Below are positions 34,530-45,500 of a stretch of 64,000 nt of DNA, piece after piece (position 1 is the stretch's first letter; each line of letters starts with the position of its first letter). Both the position numbers and the translations under genes were made by a program. The stretch comes from Pedobacter cryoconitis (lineage in GTDB: Bacteria; Bacteroidota; Bacteroidia; Sphingobacteriales; Sphingobacteriaceae), in NCBI RefSeq assembly GCF_001590605.1, contig NZ_CP014504.1, forward strand, positions 5,704,001 through 5,768,000. Reading direction: 5' to 3'. Below the pieces are notes generated by a model. That model was not told the origin of the DNA. It was given only the letters and a program-made list of their open reading frames with translations, and made no database searches.

Positions 34530-35726
34530 ATGCGAAAACCTTTACTTCTTTTGTTCGTCTTTGTTTTGGGGTGTATCAGGATTGCTGTTGCTGGTTTACC
34601 ATCAGAAAATATTTTTTTGCTCTCAAAGAGCGCTACTGTAAACCTCCTCACCTGCAGCAAAACCAGTAAATATATTTACGCCTTATTCGGTCATAGCGCA
34701 ATCAGGATTACAGATGAAGAAAAACAGCTGGACCTGGTCTATAACTACGGAACATTTGATAATGAGGATCCTGATTTTTATATCAACTTCATCAGCGGAA
34801 GAATGAAGTATTTCTTATCTGTTTCGTCTTATCACTCATTTTTGCAAGGATATATAAAAGATCAGCAAGCAGTCTCCACACAAAAACTTAACCTGACACA
34901 GCGAGAGAAAGATAAACTCTTTTTCCTGCTCAACGAACAACTCAAACCAGCGAATAAATATTATTACTATAATTTTATAAAGAACAACTGCGCAACAAAA
35001 ATAGTAGACTTGTTAACACAAAGCATAGGCCCTGATTTTGAGCATTCGCTTTCTATTACTAATCAGGGAACAGGTAACCCGGTCAGAATGCTGGTAAGTA
35101 ATTACCTGACCAATAATGAAATTTCTATGATCGGAATGAATGTATTGTTAGGGAGAAAAGCAGATGTGATTTCCAGTAAAGCTATCAACCTATTTCTGCC
35201 TGATACTTTGCAAAAAAGATTAGACCAGATTCAATTGGGAAAGCGCAAAATGGCTAACTCTGCTATTTATTTATTTAAACCCGGCAAAATAGAGCCTGTT
35301 TACCCGAATATTTTTGCCATAACTCTTTATAGTTTTTTACTCCTGCTCCTGCTGCTCAGTCCATTTATAGAAAAGACAAGCGGGGCGAATAAACTGATGA
35401 AATGGGTAACATTTACCGTTTTTACAATGATTAGTCTGGTGGGATGTTTACTACTCTACCTATCTCTTTTTTCCAGTCTGGAATTAGTGAAGTATAATTT
35501 AAACCTGCTATGGTGCCATCCTTTTTATCTGCTGGTTTTTTTCAAAAAACTAAGTAAACCCTTATCCGTAGTTTTCCTCGCCAGCATTTTAATATTCGTC
35601 ATTTTATATTTTAAAACAATAAGTTTTCCGGTTATGTTCCCGGTCCTGATCTTACTGATTGTTTTATTATCTCTTTACCACAATGCTTCTGCCAGTCACC
35701 AGATTAAAAGTGTAGATCCGGTATAA
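34530..35726 (+). CDS. DUF4105/Lnb N-terminal domain membrane protein
   Basis: A 398-residue protein. The ATG at 34530 is chosen because it opens a signal peptide (MRKPLLLLFVFVLG); the frame extends 13 codons upstream. The DUF4105 domain shows LLTCSKTSKYIYALFGHSAI with the conserved His, VYNYGTFD, and YNFIKNNCATKIVDLL with the conserved Cys. Five or so membrane segments follow from about residue 265. The domain is that of Lnb, a lipoprotein N-acyltransferase described in Bacteroides; several paralogs usually exist, so the exact role of this one is uncertain. Confidence 0.85.
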   Translation: MRKPLLLLFVFVLGCIRIAVAGLPSENIFLLSKSATVNLLTCSKTSKYIYALFGHSAIRITDEEKQLDLVYNYGTFDNEDPDFYINFISGRMKYFLSVSSYHSFLQGYIKDQQAVSTQKLNLTQREKDKLFFLLNEQLKPANKYYYYNFIKNNCATKIVDLLTQSIGPDFEHSLSITNQGTGNPVRMLVSNYLTNNEISMIGMNVLLGRKADVISSKAINLFLPDTLQKRLDQIQLGKRKMANSAIYLFKPGKIEPVYPNIFAITLYSFLLLLLLLSPFIEKTSGANKLMKWVTFTVFTMISLVGCLLLYLSLFSSLELVKYNLNLLWCHPFYLLVFFKKLSKPLSVVFLASILIFVILYFKTISFPVMFPVLILLIVLLSLYHNASASHQIKSVDPV

Positions 35727-35849
35727 TCCATCATCACTGATCTCAATTGTTTCTACCAGGCCTGTTTTACTAAAAGTATCCGTTACTAAGCTACCTTTCT
35801 TAACCTCCTGCAATATATCGGTGGGTGTTTCATTGTTCAATCTGACCAT
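35667..35849 (-). CDS. possible 60-aa protein overlapping the Lnb-like gene end
   Basis: The reverse strand encodes a 60-residue protein (MVRLNNETPTDILQEVKKGS, ending LYRIYTFNLVTGRSIVVKR). It reads as a small beta-rich protein rather than a random frame, and about two thirds of it lies outside the convergent gene it overlaps by 60 bases. No family is recognised. Confidence 0.45.
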   Translation of the reverse strand: MVRLNNETPTDILQEVKKGSLVTDTFSKTGLVETIEISDDGLYRIYTFNLVTGRSIVVKR

Positions 35850-35917
35850 GGTGTGTGCTGTGAAATATTAAGATAAGCTATGAGAACCAAAGATAAGGGC
35901 ATCTATTCGCTTATTAG

Positions 35918-37009
35918 TTATTTCTTTTGTAAAAACAACGGAGTTTCTTTTTTGACGATATTTAGAAACTTGAGGAGTTCGTGGCTAAATTGCACTGGCT
36001 TTTCATAATGAATGTTGTGTTCAACTCCGGCAAATTCAATCCTGGTTATCAGCTCTGGAAATTGATTGGCCAAGGCAATGTTATCTTTTTCGAAAGGCAT
36101 GGGGTCATGATCAGATACCGGATCAAGTATTAATAGAGGTACACGCAGATTTCTAAAGATAATTTTCGGTTGAACCATTGTGATCGAGGCCCCATACAAT
36201 GGCGAATTATTTGGCTTTAAAACCAGGTTTTTAAATTGCTGATCATCTTTCATATAGAAAAAGTCACTTAACCCTGCATAAGTAACCCACTGATTGCCTT
36301 TTCGTTTGACAATATTTAATAATTCAAATTGATTGCCACCAGCACTCTTGTCATATAGGCTCTCATAAGCCGCCATTGGCGAATCAAAAGAGGCTTCATA
36401 AATACTATTGACTCCTTGTTCAGGTACCCTAGATCTGATTTTAGTAAGGAGCGCTTCTTCGCTCATTTGATGGTTAAATGTATTAAATGCTACAGAGCCT
36501 CCATCCTCTAATATTAAGGCCTTAACTCTGTCCGGATAACTTTGATAAAAAGCAGCAGCAATATATCCTCCCCTGGAAAATCCTCCAAGGATAGCCTGAT
36601 CAATCTTTAAAGAATCCATTAATACCCGGATATCGTCCGCAGAATTATAAAGTGATACTTCTTTTTCAGGAATCGGTGTCTGACCATGTCCATAATAATC
36701 AACAGCAATTAAATAATATCCTCCATCAGTGAGCAGCTTTGCCAGACCAGCCAGTTCATAACTGTGACTAAAGCTTCCATGTGACCAGATTAAAGGAACA
36801 TTTTTTGGATTTCCCCAGCACAGATAATGCATCAATACATTAGCTGTTTGAATATAACCTCCACGTTTCCTTTCAAATTCCCGATAAGAAGAGTTTGCCT
36901 GAGCATATACTTGTTCCATATTCATTTCAGCAGCTTTCCTGGATTGTGCCATCAGACAGGAATTTCCTAAAGTGAGCGACAGATAAGTAAATAAGAAGAA
37001 TATTTTCAT
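35918..37009 (-). CDS. secreted alpha/beta hydrolase
   Basis: A 363-residue protein with a signal peptide (MKIFFLFTYLSLTLGNSCLMAQ). It has the alpha/beta hydrolase pattern: HYLCWGNPKNVPLIWSHGSF oxyanion region, nucleophile elbow GGFSRGGY, the acid in LLILDPVSDHDPMP and the catalytic His in GVEHNIHY. The substrate is unknown. It stands alone, divergent from a small exported protein gene. Confidence 0.85.
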   Translation of the reverse strand: MKIFFLFTYLSLTLGNSCLMAQSRKAAEMNMEQVYAQANSSYREFERKRGGYIQTANVLMHYLCWGNPKNVPLIWSHGSFSHSYELAGLAKLLTDGGYYLIAVDYYGHGQTPIPEKEVSLYNSADDIRVLMDSLKIDQAILGGFSRGGYIAAAFYQSYPDRVKALILEDGGSVAFNTFNHQMSEEALLTKIRSRVPEQGVNSIYEASFDSPMAAYESLYDKSAGGNQFELLNIVKRKGNQWVTYAGLSDFFYMKDDQQFKNLVLKPNNSPLYGASITMVQPKIIFRNLRVPLLILDPVSDHDPMPFEKDNIALANQFPELITRIEFAGVEHNIHYEKPVQFSHELLKFLNIVKKETPLFLQKK

Positions 37010-37076
37010 TTGGGGCTTATTTATTTTTCTTTTTAAAATAATAGTATTAAATTAACTAATTAAAAACAAGACTGTG

Positions 37077-37481
37077 ATGAGAAAAAGTATTTGCTATTTA
37101 TTCCTGGTGCTATTTTTCTGTTCCTTTAAAAATGGAGATCAGAAAAACCAGGTTGCACAATTTAACGCTTCAAAGATAACCAAAGCTAAGCCTGTTACCG
37201 GGACAGGCTGGTTAGGAAATGTTCAGACAGTTGTCACATTCAAGCCTTATATACTCTGCGACAATAACTATTCCTTTATTTTATATGCAAACCCGGTAGC
37301 TGGAGCATCAAACAGAAAATGGGTAGCCCGCACAGCGCAGGGAAATATCGAACTTACGGAATACAATTCCTGGAGTGTTGAAGTTCCGCCGCATACCTTA
37401 TGGGTAGAATTGACAGTGACTACAAATTCTGGTGAAATCAAAGGCAGAGAACGTATCGGATTGACGAATTGCCTGAATTGA
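37077..37481 (+). CDS. small exported protein, unknown
   Basis: A 134-residue protein from the ATG at 37077 (an in-frame GTG precedes it). The N-terminus MRKSICYLFLVLFFCSFKNG looks like a secretion signal, possibly with a lipid-linked Cys. The mature part appears beta-rich (WVARTAQGNIELTEYNSWSV and WVELTVTTNSGEIKG). No family is recognised. Confidence 0.65.
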   Translation: MRKSICYLFLVLFFCSFKNGDQKNQVAQFNASKITKAKPVTGTGWLGNVQTVVTFKPYILCDNNYSFILYANPVAGASNRKWVARTAQGNIELTEYNSWSVEVPPHTLWVELTVTTNSGEIKGRERIGLTNCLN

Positions 37482-37651
37482 CAAACAGGCAGCATTTCTT
37501 TTTATAATTTAAAACTGAATATTATTCAATGTGTTTGTATTGAAATAATGACTTTCCATGAGAACGTTATTAATTGGTTTTTATATATTTATATTCTACC
37601 GTGGAGAATATTGATTTATAGTTATTAACTGATATTTGAAACAACCATCAT

Positions 37652-38089
37652 ATGTTTAATGAATTGAATAAATACAAAAAGAACGGGCATTTCTTTTTGA
37701 TGCCGGAAGATAAATTAAAGGACGTGTGTAACGCACCCGAGAAGCAAGTCGGTATATTCCTTACTTATGCCCTGAAAAATGGGAGAGTTGAACTTGTATT
37801 TATAGGAGGGACAGGGGAAGTTACCAAGAAAGGATTAAATTCTATTCAGAATACAGGAATTGGAGGACTCAAAGATCAGCTGATTAACGGGATGCAATTT
37901 ACAGACATACCAAGAGAAATATCCTGGCCTGCCCAAATGAAGAAGGAAAACGTGGAGGCGCTGGATGTTTACTGGTACATTACTTATAATGAGAAGTATA
38001 CAGACAGCCCGGGTAAAGTGGAAAATATATTGTTTGAAAGACATTATCAGCTCTTTCAACGGATGCCAAGGTGGAACGCAGACTTGTAA
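37652..38089 (+). CDS. hypothetical protein with GIY-YIG-like pattern
   Basis: A 145-residue cytoplasmic protein. VGIFLTYALKNGRVELVFIG, then GTGEVTKKGLNSIQNTGIGG, recalls the YIG-x-T fold core of GIY-YIG proteins, followed by WYITYNEKY and a C-terminal ILFERHYQLFQRMPRWN. The usual catalytic Arg/Glu pattern is not clear, so nuclease activity is not claimed. It lies just upstream of the LytS kinase gene (35 bases). Confidence 0.6.
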   Translation: MFNELNKYKKNGHFFLMPEDKLKDVCNAPEKQVGIFLTYALKNGRVELVFIGGTGEVTKKGLNSIQNTGIGGLKDQLINGMQFTDIPREISWPAQMKKENVEALDVYWYITYNEKYTDSPGKVENILFERHYQLFQRMPRWNADL

Positions 38090-38124
38090 AATAGGTTTTA
38101 GGCATTTTGACTATATTTGCCGGA

Positions 38125-39702
38125 ATGAAAAATTCAGTATATAACTCCAGGTATTTAATTACCATCGGAGTATTTATCTTACTGTGTTTTAGTGGGATTG
38201 GGTTTTTTATAACCAGTAAATTCAATAAGCGCACAGAACGGATCAGCATGGATATGGCAACCAGCATTTATCAGCTGAAATCCAACGTTATCAATAATGA
38301 GTTCAGAGGTTTTATCGGAGGATTGAACAATGCTGAACTCATTATACCACAATTTAAGTCGGCAAATGATTTTCTGAAAGGCGAAAAGCTGATCAATGCA
38401 CTTTTACTGAGCCACTCTAAAATAAAACATGGTTGGTATGCGATGATCAATGGCCGGGATACGGTTTACAGGACAATCAGAGAAAATGGTACTCATGATC
38501 AGCATGGTGAGATCTTACCCTATCAGAAGAAATGGATTCATAGTCAACTTCTTTCAAAAGATACTATCACAAGAATAGGGACTATTATTAATGTAGAAGA
38601 TTCTATTCACGGCCTGCTGGCTACCCGGCATCGCCTTGCAGATTCCTCTACGCTTATTCTGGGTCTGGATATAAATTTCAAAGAATTACAACGTTATTTA
38701 TGGGGGGTAGACAGTAAAAGCCGTGCATCTATCTATATTGTTGACGAGCAGGGAGATTATGTCCTGAGTCCAGATGAAAAGCAGATTGGAAAACAAATGC
38801 CTGGCGGAGTCAGAACAACTGGTCTTGAAAAGCTTGCCGATAGTATAAGCTTCTATGAAATAGCCACCTCTTCTTACCTTGGGATGCCAGTTTTTAGATT
38901 TTATACTCCATTTGGCATCAGCCGGATGAAATGGACCATGGTGCTGGAAACACCTGTTTTTGTGATAGATGAAGACGTAAAAGCGATCGAAAAATATGTA
39001 TTCCTGATGCTGATTGCTACCACCCTGATTATTCTGGTCCTAATTGAATGGTCACAAGTCAAATGGCAAAAGCAATTTATGCTGAGGCAGCAAGCCGAAA
39101 TACTCGCTGCACAACAGGAAAAAGAAAATGCAATTCTGCAACTCGATAAACTCAAAGAAAAGCTCGACCCGCATTTTCTGTTTAATTCATTAAGCTCTCT
39201 GAATGGTTTAATCGAAGAACAACCCGATCTGGCTAAAGCATTTGTCGTTAAACTTTCGAGAGTATATCGCTATGTTTTAGACCCTACACCAAATGGATTG
39301 GAAGAAGTTTCCAGAGAAGTAAGTTTTGCCAGTGAATACTTTTTCCTGTTAAAAATACGGTTTGGTGAAGCACTGGCATCTTTGGAAATCGATATTGATC
39401 CTCAACACTCTTCCGCTTATATTCCATTTATGAGTGTGCAGACTTTAGTCGAGAATGCAGTAAAGCACAATATTGTTTCTAAACCTCAGCCCCTTCATAT
39501 CAGTATCAGGAGTGTGGGAGAAGGTATAGTGGTCACCAATAACTTGCAGTTGCGCAACGATGTGAAAGATTCAGGGAAACAAGGGTTGAAATATCTGCAG
39601 GGTATTTATGCGCACTTTGGAGACTTCCAGCTGAGCTATGGAATTAAAAATGGGACCTATCAATGTTTCTTGCCACTGATTAAAAAACCTTCCACTCCTT
39701 AA
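38125..39702 (+). CDS. LytS-type sensor histidine kinase
   Basis: A 525-residue inner-membrane kinase from the ATG at 38125 (a TTG lies six codons upstream). A first membrane segment (about 8-30) and a second (about 291-309) flank an extracytoplasmic sensor of Cache-like length. A coiled segment leads to KLKEKLDPHFLFNSLSSLNG with the phosphoaccepting His at about 350 and a His_kinase-family ATPase with TLVENAVKHNI as N-box. Its natural partner is a LytTR regulator; the nearest is at 47357, on the far side of the protease-SusCD genes. Confidence 0.9.
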   Translation: MKNSVYNSRYLITIGVFILLCFSGIGFFITSKFNKRTERISMDMATSIYQLKSNVINNEFRGFIGGLNNAELIIPQFKSANDFLKGEKLINALLLSHSKIKHGWYAMINGRDTVYRTIRENGTHDQHGEILPYQKKWIHSQLLSKDTITRIGTIINVEDSIHGLLATRHRLADSSTLILGLDINFKELQRYLWGVDSKSRASIYIVDEQGDYVLSPDEKQIGKQMPGGVRTTGLEKLADSISFYEIATSSYLGMPVFRFYTPFGISRMKWTMVLETPVFVIDEDVKAIEKYVFLMLIATTLIILVLIEWSQVKWQKQFMLRQQAEILAAQQEKENAILQLDKLKEKLDPHFLFNSLSSLNGLIEEQPDLAKAFVVKLSRVYRYVLDPTPNGLEEVSREVSFASEYFFLLKIRFGEALASLEIDIDPQHSSAYIPFMSVQTLVENAVKHNIVSKPQPLHISIRSVGEGIVVTNNLQLRNDVKDSGKQGLKYLQGIYAHFGDFQLSYGIKNGTYQCFLPLIKKPSTP

Positions 39703-39781
39703 AACTGCGCTTTCACTTCACATAACAGGACTTTCACTTTTAATAATTTCATAATCTCCTAACTAAGGGGGATTTTGTAGC

Positions 39782-42469
39782 ATGATTTTGACTAAAAAAC
39801 TTTTGAAATTGTCTTTTACGGCGCTCTTTTTATTCTTGTGCAACGTAAACGGTTTTACCCAGATACCTAAAAAACTACCTGTACAGCCTAAGAAATTACC
39901 TCTGCATAAAGGTAAGATTACCAGTAAAAAATCAGTTACAGATACGGTTAAAAAGAAAACAGATAGCACTAGTAAAAAGGAAGAAAAAAGTTATGCCGAA
40001 TTAGTAAAGAAAGCAACTACAATAAAAGGTCTATTTAAAGTACACCAGGTGGAAAACGATTACTACTTCGAAATTCCACTGAACCTGATGGAAAAAGACT
40101 TTTTAGTAGTCAATAAAATATCCTCAGTACCATTGGCACTTAACGAGTCGGGTGTCAATAAAGGAATGAACTTCGATAACAGAGTTATTCGGTTTTCAAG
40201 AAATAAAGCGGCTAAAACAGTATGGGTTAAGGTTATCGTACCTCAGGTTGAATCCCCTGCGGGCGATGCCATTACGCGCTCAGTGAAAGATAACTTTACC
40301 GGTTCTGTGATCGAATCATTTAAAATCGAAGCTTACTCGCCAGATTCGTCGGCCGTTGTGGTGAAGATGAATAAGGTTTTTGATGGAACAGAGAAAAGTT
40401 TCAATGATGTATTTAACGATATGGGATTAGGGGCAACACCTAAAACTTCCCTGTCAGCTATTGAAAAAATTAAAAGTTTCCCTCAGAATATTGTTGTTCG
40501 TGCATTAATGAGCACCAGGGTAATGGATGCGGGAATCAGCGTACCTATTAGTATTACGGTAACCACTAATATTCTTTTATTACCTGAAAAACCAATGAAA
40601 CCTCGTTTTGCAGATAACAGAGTTGGTTTTTTCAGTACACCAAGATGGTATTTTTCAGATGCACAGCATAAACTGGAAACCAGAGAACTAGTTACCCGCT
40701 GGAGAATGGAACCTAAACCAGAAGACCGCGCAAGATATCTTAAAGGTGAACTGGTAGAACCAGTTAAACCGATCATTTTTTATATAGATCCTGCAACTCC
40801 GCCAAAATGGAGAAAAGAAATTATAGCCGGGGTATATGACTGGCAGAAAGCCTTTGAACAAGCAGGTTTCAAAAACGCAATTCAAGCCCGTGAAGTTACA
40901 GATACCACAGATTACGATGGGGACGATGTACGTTACTCAGAAATTACTTATGCCGCTTCGCCTAAATCAAATGCAATGGGCCCGGCTGTAGTAGATCCGC
41001 GATCAGGAGAAATTCTGGAATCTGATGTCATCTGGTGGCATAATGTAATGACTTCAGTTCAATACTGGATGCGTGTGCAAACCGGGATCATTGATCCTGA
41101 AGTAAGAAATAATGACGTGTCTGATCAAAGAATGGGACATGCAATCCGTTTCGTTTCTTCTCATGAAATTGGGCATACTTTAGGGCTGAAACACAATATG
41201 TCTTCTTCGGCATCCTTCCCGGTCGACTCTTTACGTTCCCCGGCTTTTACCAATCGTATGGGCGGAACAGCTTCTTCCATTATGGATTATGCACGTTTTA
41301 ATTATGTAGCACAACCAGAAGATAAAGTCACTAATATCACCCCTCAAATCGGTATTTATGATAAATACGCTATTGCCTGGGGATACCGCTGGTTACCGGC
41401 AGAAGATCCGCATCAGGAACTGCCAATCCTTAAAGAATGGATTAAAGTACATGCAAATGATCCTTTGTACCATTATGGAGAACAGCAGCAAGCGAAAAAC
41501 ATCGTAGATCCAAGAGCGCAATCCGAAGACCTTGGTGATGATGCAGTAAAAGCAAGCCGTTATGGACTGGCGAACTTAAAACGCCTGATCCCACAAATTT
41601 TAACCTGGTCTGCACCAGAAGGTGATAATTATTACCAGGCCGGTAAACTTTACCTGGCTGCAATCTGGCAATGGCAAACCTATGCAGAACATGTAACTGC
41701 AAACATCGGTGGTTATTATCTGGAAAACCCAGTGAGCGGAGACGGTAAAGATGCTTATGCCCCAGTGCCTGTAAAGATTCAGAAAGGTGCATTGGGATAT
41801 TTCAAAGACCAGGTATTTACTATGCCGGAATGGTTGTTCAACAAAGAGTTACTTAAAAAAACCTTCCCGATAAAAGATACACCAATAGGCCCGATGGAAT
41901 ATGCACCATTAAACCTGAGACGTGAATATCAGTATGGTTTGCTTTACAGTTTACTGGGCGAAGACCGGCTATTGAGAATGTTGGAAATGGAAGTTCAGTT
42001 TGGCAAAGAAAACGTATTCACTGTTGGTGAATTGTTTCAAGATATCCGCCCTGTAATTTTCGCAAAGACCCTGAAAGGAAAAACATTGTCTATCACAGAC
42101 CGTATGTTACAGCAAAACTATGTAGATGTATTATTGGTGAGTACCGATAAGATGCTGGAGAAAATTACGAAGAAATCATTGTTCCAAACCAGCCTGAATA
42201 ACTTACCACAGACCTGCGATTTGGGTTTAAATCAAGAGGAAACTGACTTGAATCATGCGATGGAAAATAATATCAATCCATCGGCAAACCTGAGAAATAT
42301 TTATGTCACTGCAATGACCCGGACTTCGGAAGTTGCAGCGGCCAAAAGAGGAGAACTTTTACAAATCTTAACCCTATTGGAAAACAATAAGAACAGAGGA
42401 GATGAGGCAACTAAGGGCCACTACATGGACTTGATCCTTCGTATCCGTCAAAGTCTTCAAACTAAATAA
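39782..42469 (+). CDS. zinc-dependent metalloprotease (metzincin type, DUF5117/DUF4953-like)
   Basis: An 895-residue secreted protein with a signal peptide (MILTKKLLKLSFTALFLFLCNVNG, cut near 27). The extended zinc motif HEIGHTLGLKH is at about 461-471 and the Met-turn ASSIMDYARFNYV near 500, placing it in the metzincin clan. The Lys-rich linker after the signal (KLPVQPKKLPLHKGK) is typical of this Bacteroidetes family. Upstream of SusC/SusD, it probably cuts extracellular or periplasmic proteins into peptides for import by that transporter. Confidence 0.9.
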   Translation: MILTKKLLKLSFTALFLFLCNVNGFTQIPKKLPVQPKKLPLHKGKITSKKSVTDTVKKKTDSTSKKEEKSYAELVKKATTIKGLFKVHQVENDYYFEIPLNLMEKDFLVVNKISSVPLALNESGVNKGMNFDNRVIRFSRNKAAKTVWVKVIVPQVESPAGDAITRSVKDNFTGSVIESFKIEAYSPDSSAVVVKMNKVFDGTEKSFNDVFNDMGLGATPKTSLSAIEKIKSFPQNIVVRALMSTRVMDAGISVPISITVTTNILLLPEKPMKPRFADNRVGFFSTPRWYFSDAQHKLETRELVTRWRMEPKPEDRARYLKGELVEPVKPIIFYIDPATPPKWRKEIIAGVYDWQKAFEQAGFKNAIQAREVTDTTDYDGDDVRYSEITYAASPKSNAMGPAVVDPRSGEILESDVIWWHNVMTSVQYWMRVQTGIIDPEVRNNDVSDQRMGHAIRFVSSHEIGHTLGLKHNMSSSASFPVDSLRSPAFTNRMGGTASSIMDYARFNYVAQPEDKVTNITPQIGIYDKYAIAWGYRWLPAEDPHQELPILKEWIKVHANDPLYHYGEQQQAKNIVDPRAQSEDLGDDAVKASRYGLANLKRLIPQILTWSAPEGDNYYQAGKLYLAAIWQWQTYAEHVTANIGGYYLENPVSGDGKDAYAPVPVKIQKGALGYFKDQVFTMPEWLFNKELLKKTFPIKDTPIGPMEYAPLNLRREYQYGLLYSLLGEDRLLRMLEMEVQFGKENVFTVGELFQDIRPVIFAKTLKGKTLSITDRMLQQNYVDVLLVSTDKMLEKITKKSLFQTSLNNLPQTCDLGLNQEETDLNHAMENNINPSANLRNIYVTAMTRTSEVAAAKRGELLQILTLLENNKNRGDEATKGHYMDLILRIRQSLQTK

Positions 42470-42548
42470 AAATACACAAAAACACACACAAATAAACACA
42501 CCACACACACCAATTCACACATTCTCAAACACACCTAAACAACAAACT
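42462..42548 (+). promoter_or_regulatory. G-free CA-rich leader of susC-like gene
   Basis: From 42462 through the base before the SusC ATG (42549) the plus strand contains no G at all and is made mostly of CACA and AAACA runs. Such a leader cannot form stable structure and would favour ribosome access in an organism that rarely uses Shine-Dalgarno pairing. Confidence 0.5.
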
Positions 42549-45500
42549 ATGATTAAAAATCTACTGTTAATACTCTTCCTGACCGGCCTCAGTCTTTCAG
42601 GATACAGTCAGAAACAAACCACTATCAGTGGACAGGTTCTGGATCCGGAAGGATTGCCAATACCAGGTGCATCTGTTTATGTGGACAAATCCACGATAGG
42701 TGAACAGACCGGCGTCACCGGAGTAATCCAGAATACAGCAATCGGTACCGTAACTAACGCGGAGGGTAAATTTACATTAACTGTTCCCGAAGGCACACCA
42801 GCCATTCGCGTGAGTTATATGGGGTATAGTTCTGTATTGGTAAATATCATCAATAAGACTAAGCTCACTATCTCTATGGCGAGTAGCGACAATAACCTGG
42901 GCGAAGTAGTTGTAAACGGTTATACTGCGATTTCAAAACGTAAGAATACTACAGCTACCACTGTATTGGAATACGACAAAGTTCGCCAGTCTGGTGTTTC
43001 AGGAATTGACCAGATGCTGGAAGGTCAGATTGCTGGTGTCGCAGTAACCTCATTGGGTGGCGGCCCATCGGGAGCACCAAAAATCCGTATCCGTGGTACA
43101 GTTTCATTGAACGGCGGACAGGATCCTTTATGGGTATTAGACGGGATTCCATTAGAAGGAACAAATTTACCCAATAACCTGACAGATAAAGACAACATTG
43201 ACCAGCTGCGTAACTTGCCAATTGCCGGCTTAAACCCTGATGATATCGCTGACATTACAATTTTAAAGGATGCAGCAGCAACCTCTATTTATGGGGCCAG
43301 AGCAGCAAACGGCGTTATTGTGATCACGACTAAAAAAGGGAAGAAAGGACCGATATCGATAAATTTTAATGCCAATACTTTCATCTCTGAACGTCCCAAC
43401 CTGGATAAACTGAACCTGATGAACTCAACTGAAAAAGTTGACTTTGAATTAGGACTTGCCGCAAGACCAGATCTTCTTTACCGGAACAGTCAGGGTGGGG
43501 TGGCCAGGATTCTTAACCAGAACACAGAATTGGAAAACTACCAGACCAATGGTTTTTCAGCTTTGAGCCCTGCTACTCAGCAAGCAATTAACGCACTGCG
43601 TGGAAACAATACAGACTGGGGTAAAGAGCTTTATCAGACAGCGATTAACCAACAATACAGCTTAAGTCTTTCTGGTGGGAATGACCAGGCCAATTATTAT
43701 TTTTCTGGTGGCTATTACGATGAAAAAGGAACAACCATAGGGACAGGGCTGAAAAGATATAATATGACTTTGAAGACTGATTTTAATATCTCTCAGAAGT
43801 TAAAACTTGGTGTTGCGATTTTCGGTTCCAAATCAGATCGTAAAAATTACCTGGCAGACGTAGATGGTTTTACGAATCCTGCAAGATATTCCAGGAATGT
43901 TAACCCATACCAGCAGGTTAGAAATGCTGATGGAAGCTATTCTTATGATAGGGATATTTTCGGGACCAATAACCTGCGTGGTGATATTTATGTCCCTTTC
44001 AACATTATTGAAGAAAGAAATAACACCCGTTATACTTTAGGAAATAAAAGTGTAAAGAGTATTATTGATATGGATTATCAAATCATTAAAGATTTGAAAT
44101 TACATTCTGAACTGGGTTTGCAGTTTGAAGAGACAGGTATTGAAAAATATGCAGGTGAAGATTCTTATTTTACCCGTAAATTCAAACAAGGTACAAGTTA
44201 TTATAACGCTAAAACCAAACAGTACGAATACTTTTTACCTGCCGGTGGAATTATGCAAAATCAGCAGACTTCTTTCTTCCAGTACAACTGGAAAACTTTA
44301 CTGGAATATAAAAAAGTAATCAACCAGAAACATGAAATCGAAGCGCTTGCTGGTACTGAATTCAGGAAAAATAACAATGATGACCTGGCTACTAAAGCTT
44401 TCGGTTATAACGAACGCACTTTAACCAACCAGAATATCCTATTCCCAAGTTCAGACAGGATAAACGATGAAATTTATCGTGCGTACAGAAAGTCAAAACT
44501 GAGCAATGCTTATGCTTCTTTCTATGGTACACTTTCTTATACTTATGACAGAAAATATACGGCTTACGGAAGTATTCGTTACGATGGATCAGATTTATTC
44601 GGTGTAGATCCTAAATACAGGTACCTGCCAATTTACTCTATCTCGGGCGCATGGAATGCGAATGAGGAAGATTTTATAAAAAAAGCAAAATGGATCTCGA
44701 ATCTGCGTTTCCGTACTTCATACGGTATACAGGGGAATATTGACAAAAACACTACGCCGAAAATTGTTGGCAGATATGGTAGTGCTGATATATTACCAGG
44801 AGGCACACAAGAAACAATTAACGTAGAAAACCCGCCTAACAATAAACTTCGATGGGAAAAAACAACAACTTTTAATGCAGGTGTAGATCTGGGTTTATTT
44901 AACAATGCTTTCCAGATTACTTTCGATTATTACAACAGGAACAGTAAAGACCTGATCGGCTTACAATCTTTACCGTTGGAGAATGGTTTTGAATTTACCA
45001 ACTCTAACTTTGCACAGGTTAAGAATAAAGGATTAGAGCTGACTATTTCGACAAGAAATATCAGTACTAAAGGATTCCAATGGTGGACTGATTTCAACAT
45101 CGCCCATAATAAAAGTAAAGTTACCCGTGAAATGGCCAGAGCGAATCAATTCACGCCATCAAGAGAAGGTTATCCTGTAAATGCATTATTCGTTTTGAAA
45201 ACAGCAGGATTGGACGCGAATGGAATTCCACAATTCATCCAGGATGGTAAAGTGGTATCTGTAGAAAACTTCTATAAATTATATGATCCATATGCAGATT
45301 TCTTCCCTGGAAACGCTACAGCTTCTTCTTTAACTAATAAAGAATACCAAGGGCTATTTACTTATGCAGGCGATAGAGATCCTAAATATACAGGAGGCTT
45401 GATTAACCGTTTCCGTTTTGGAAATATTGATTTGTCTATTTCAGCGATCTTTAACATCAGTCAGCTGATGACTGCTACACCTGCTTATAATCCAGCAGCC

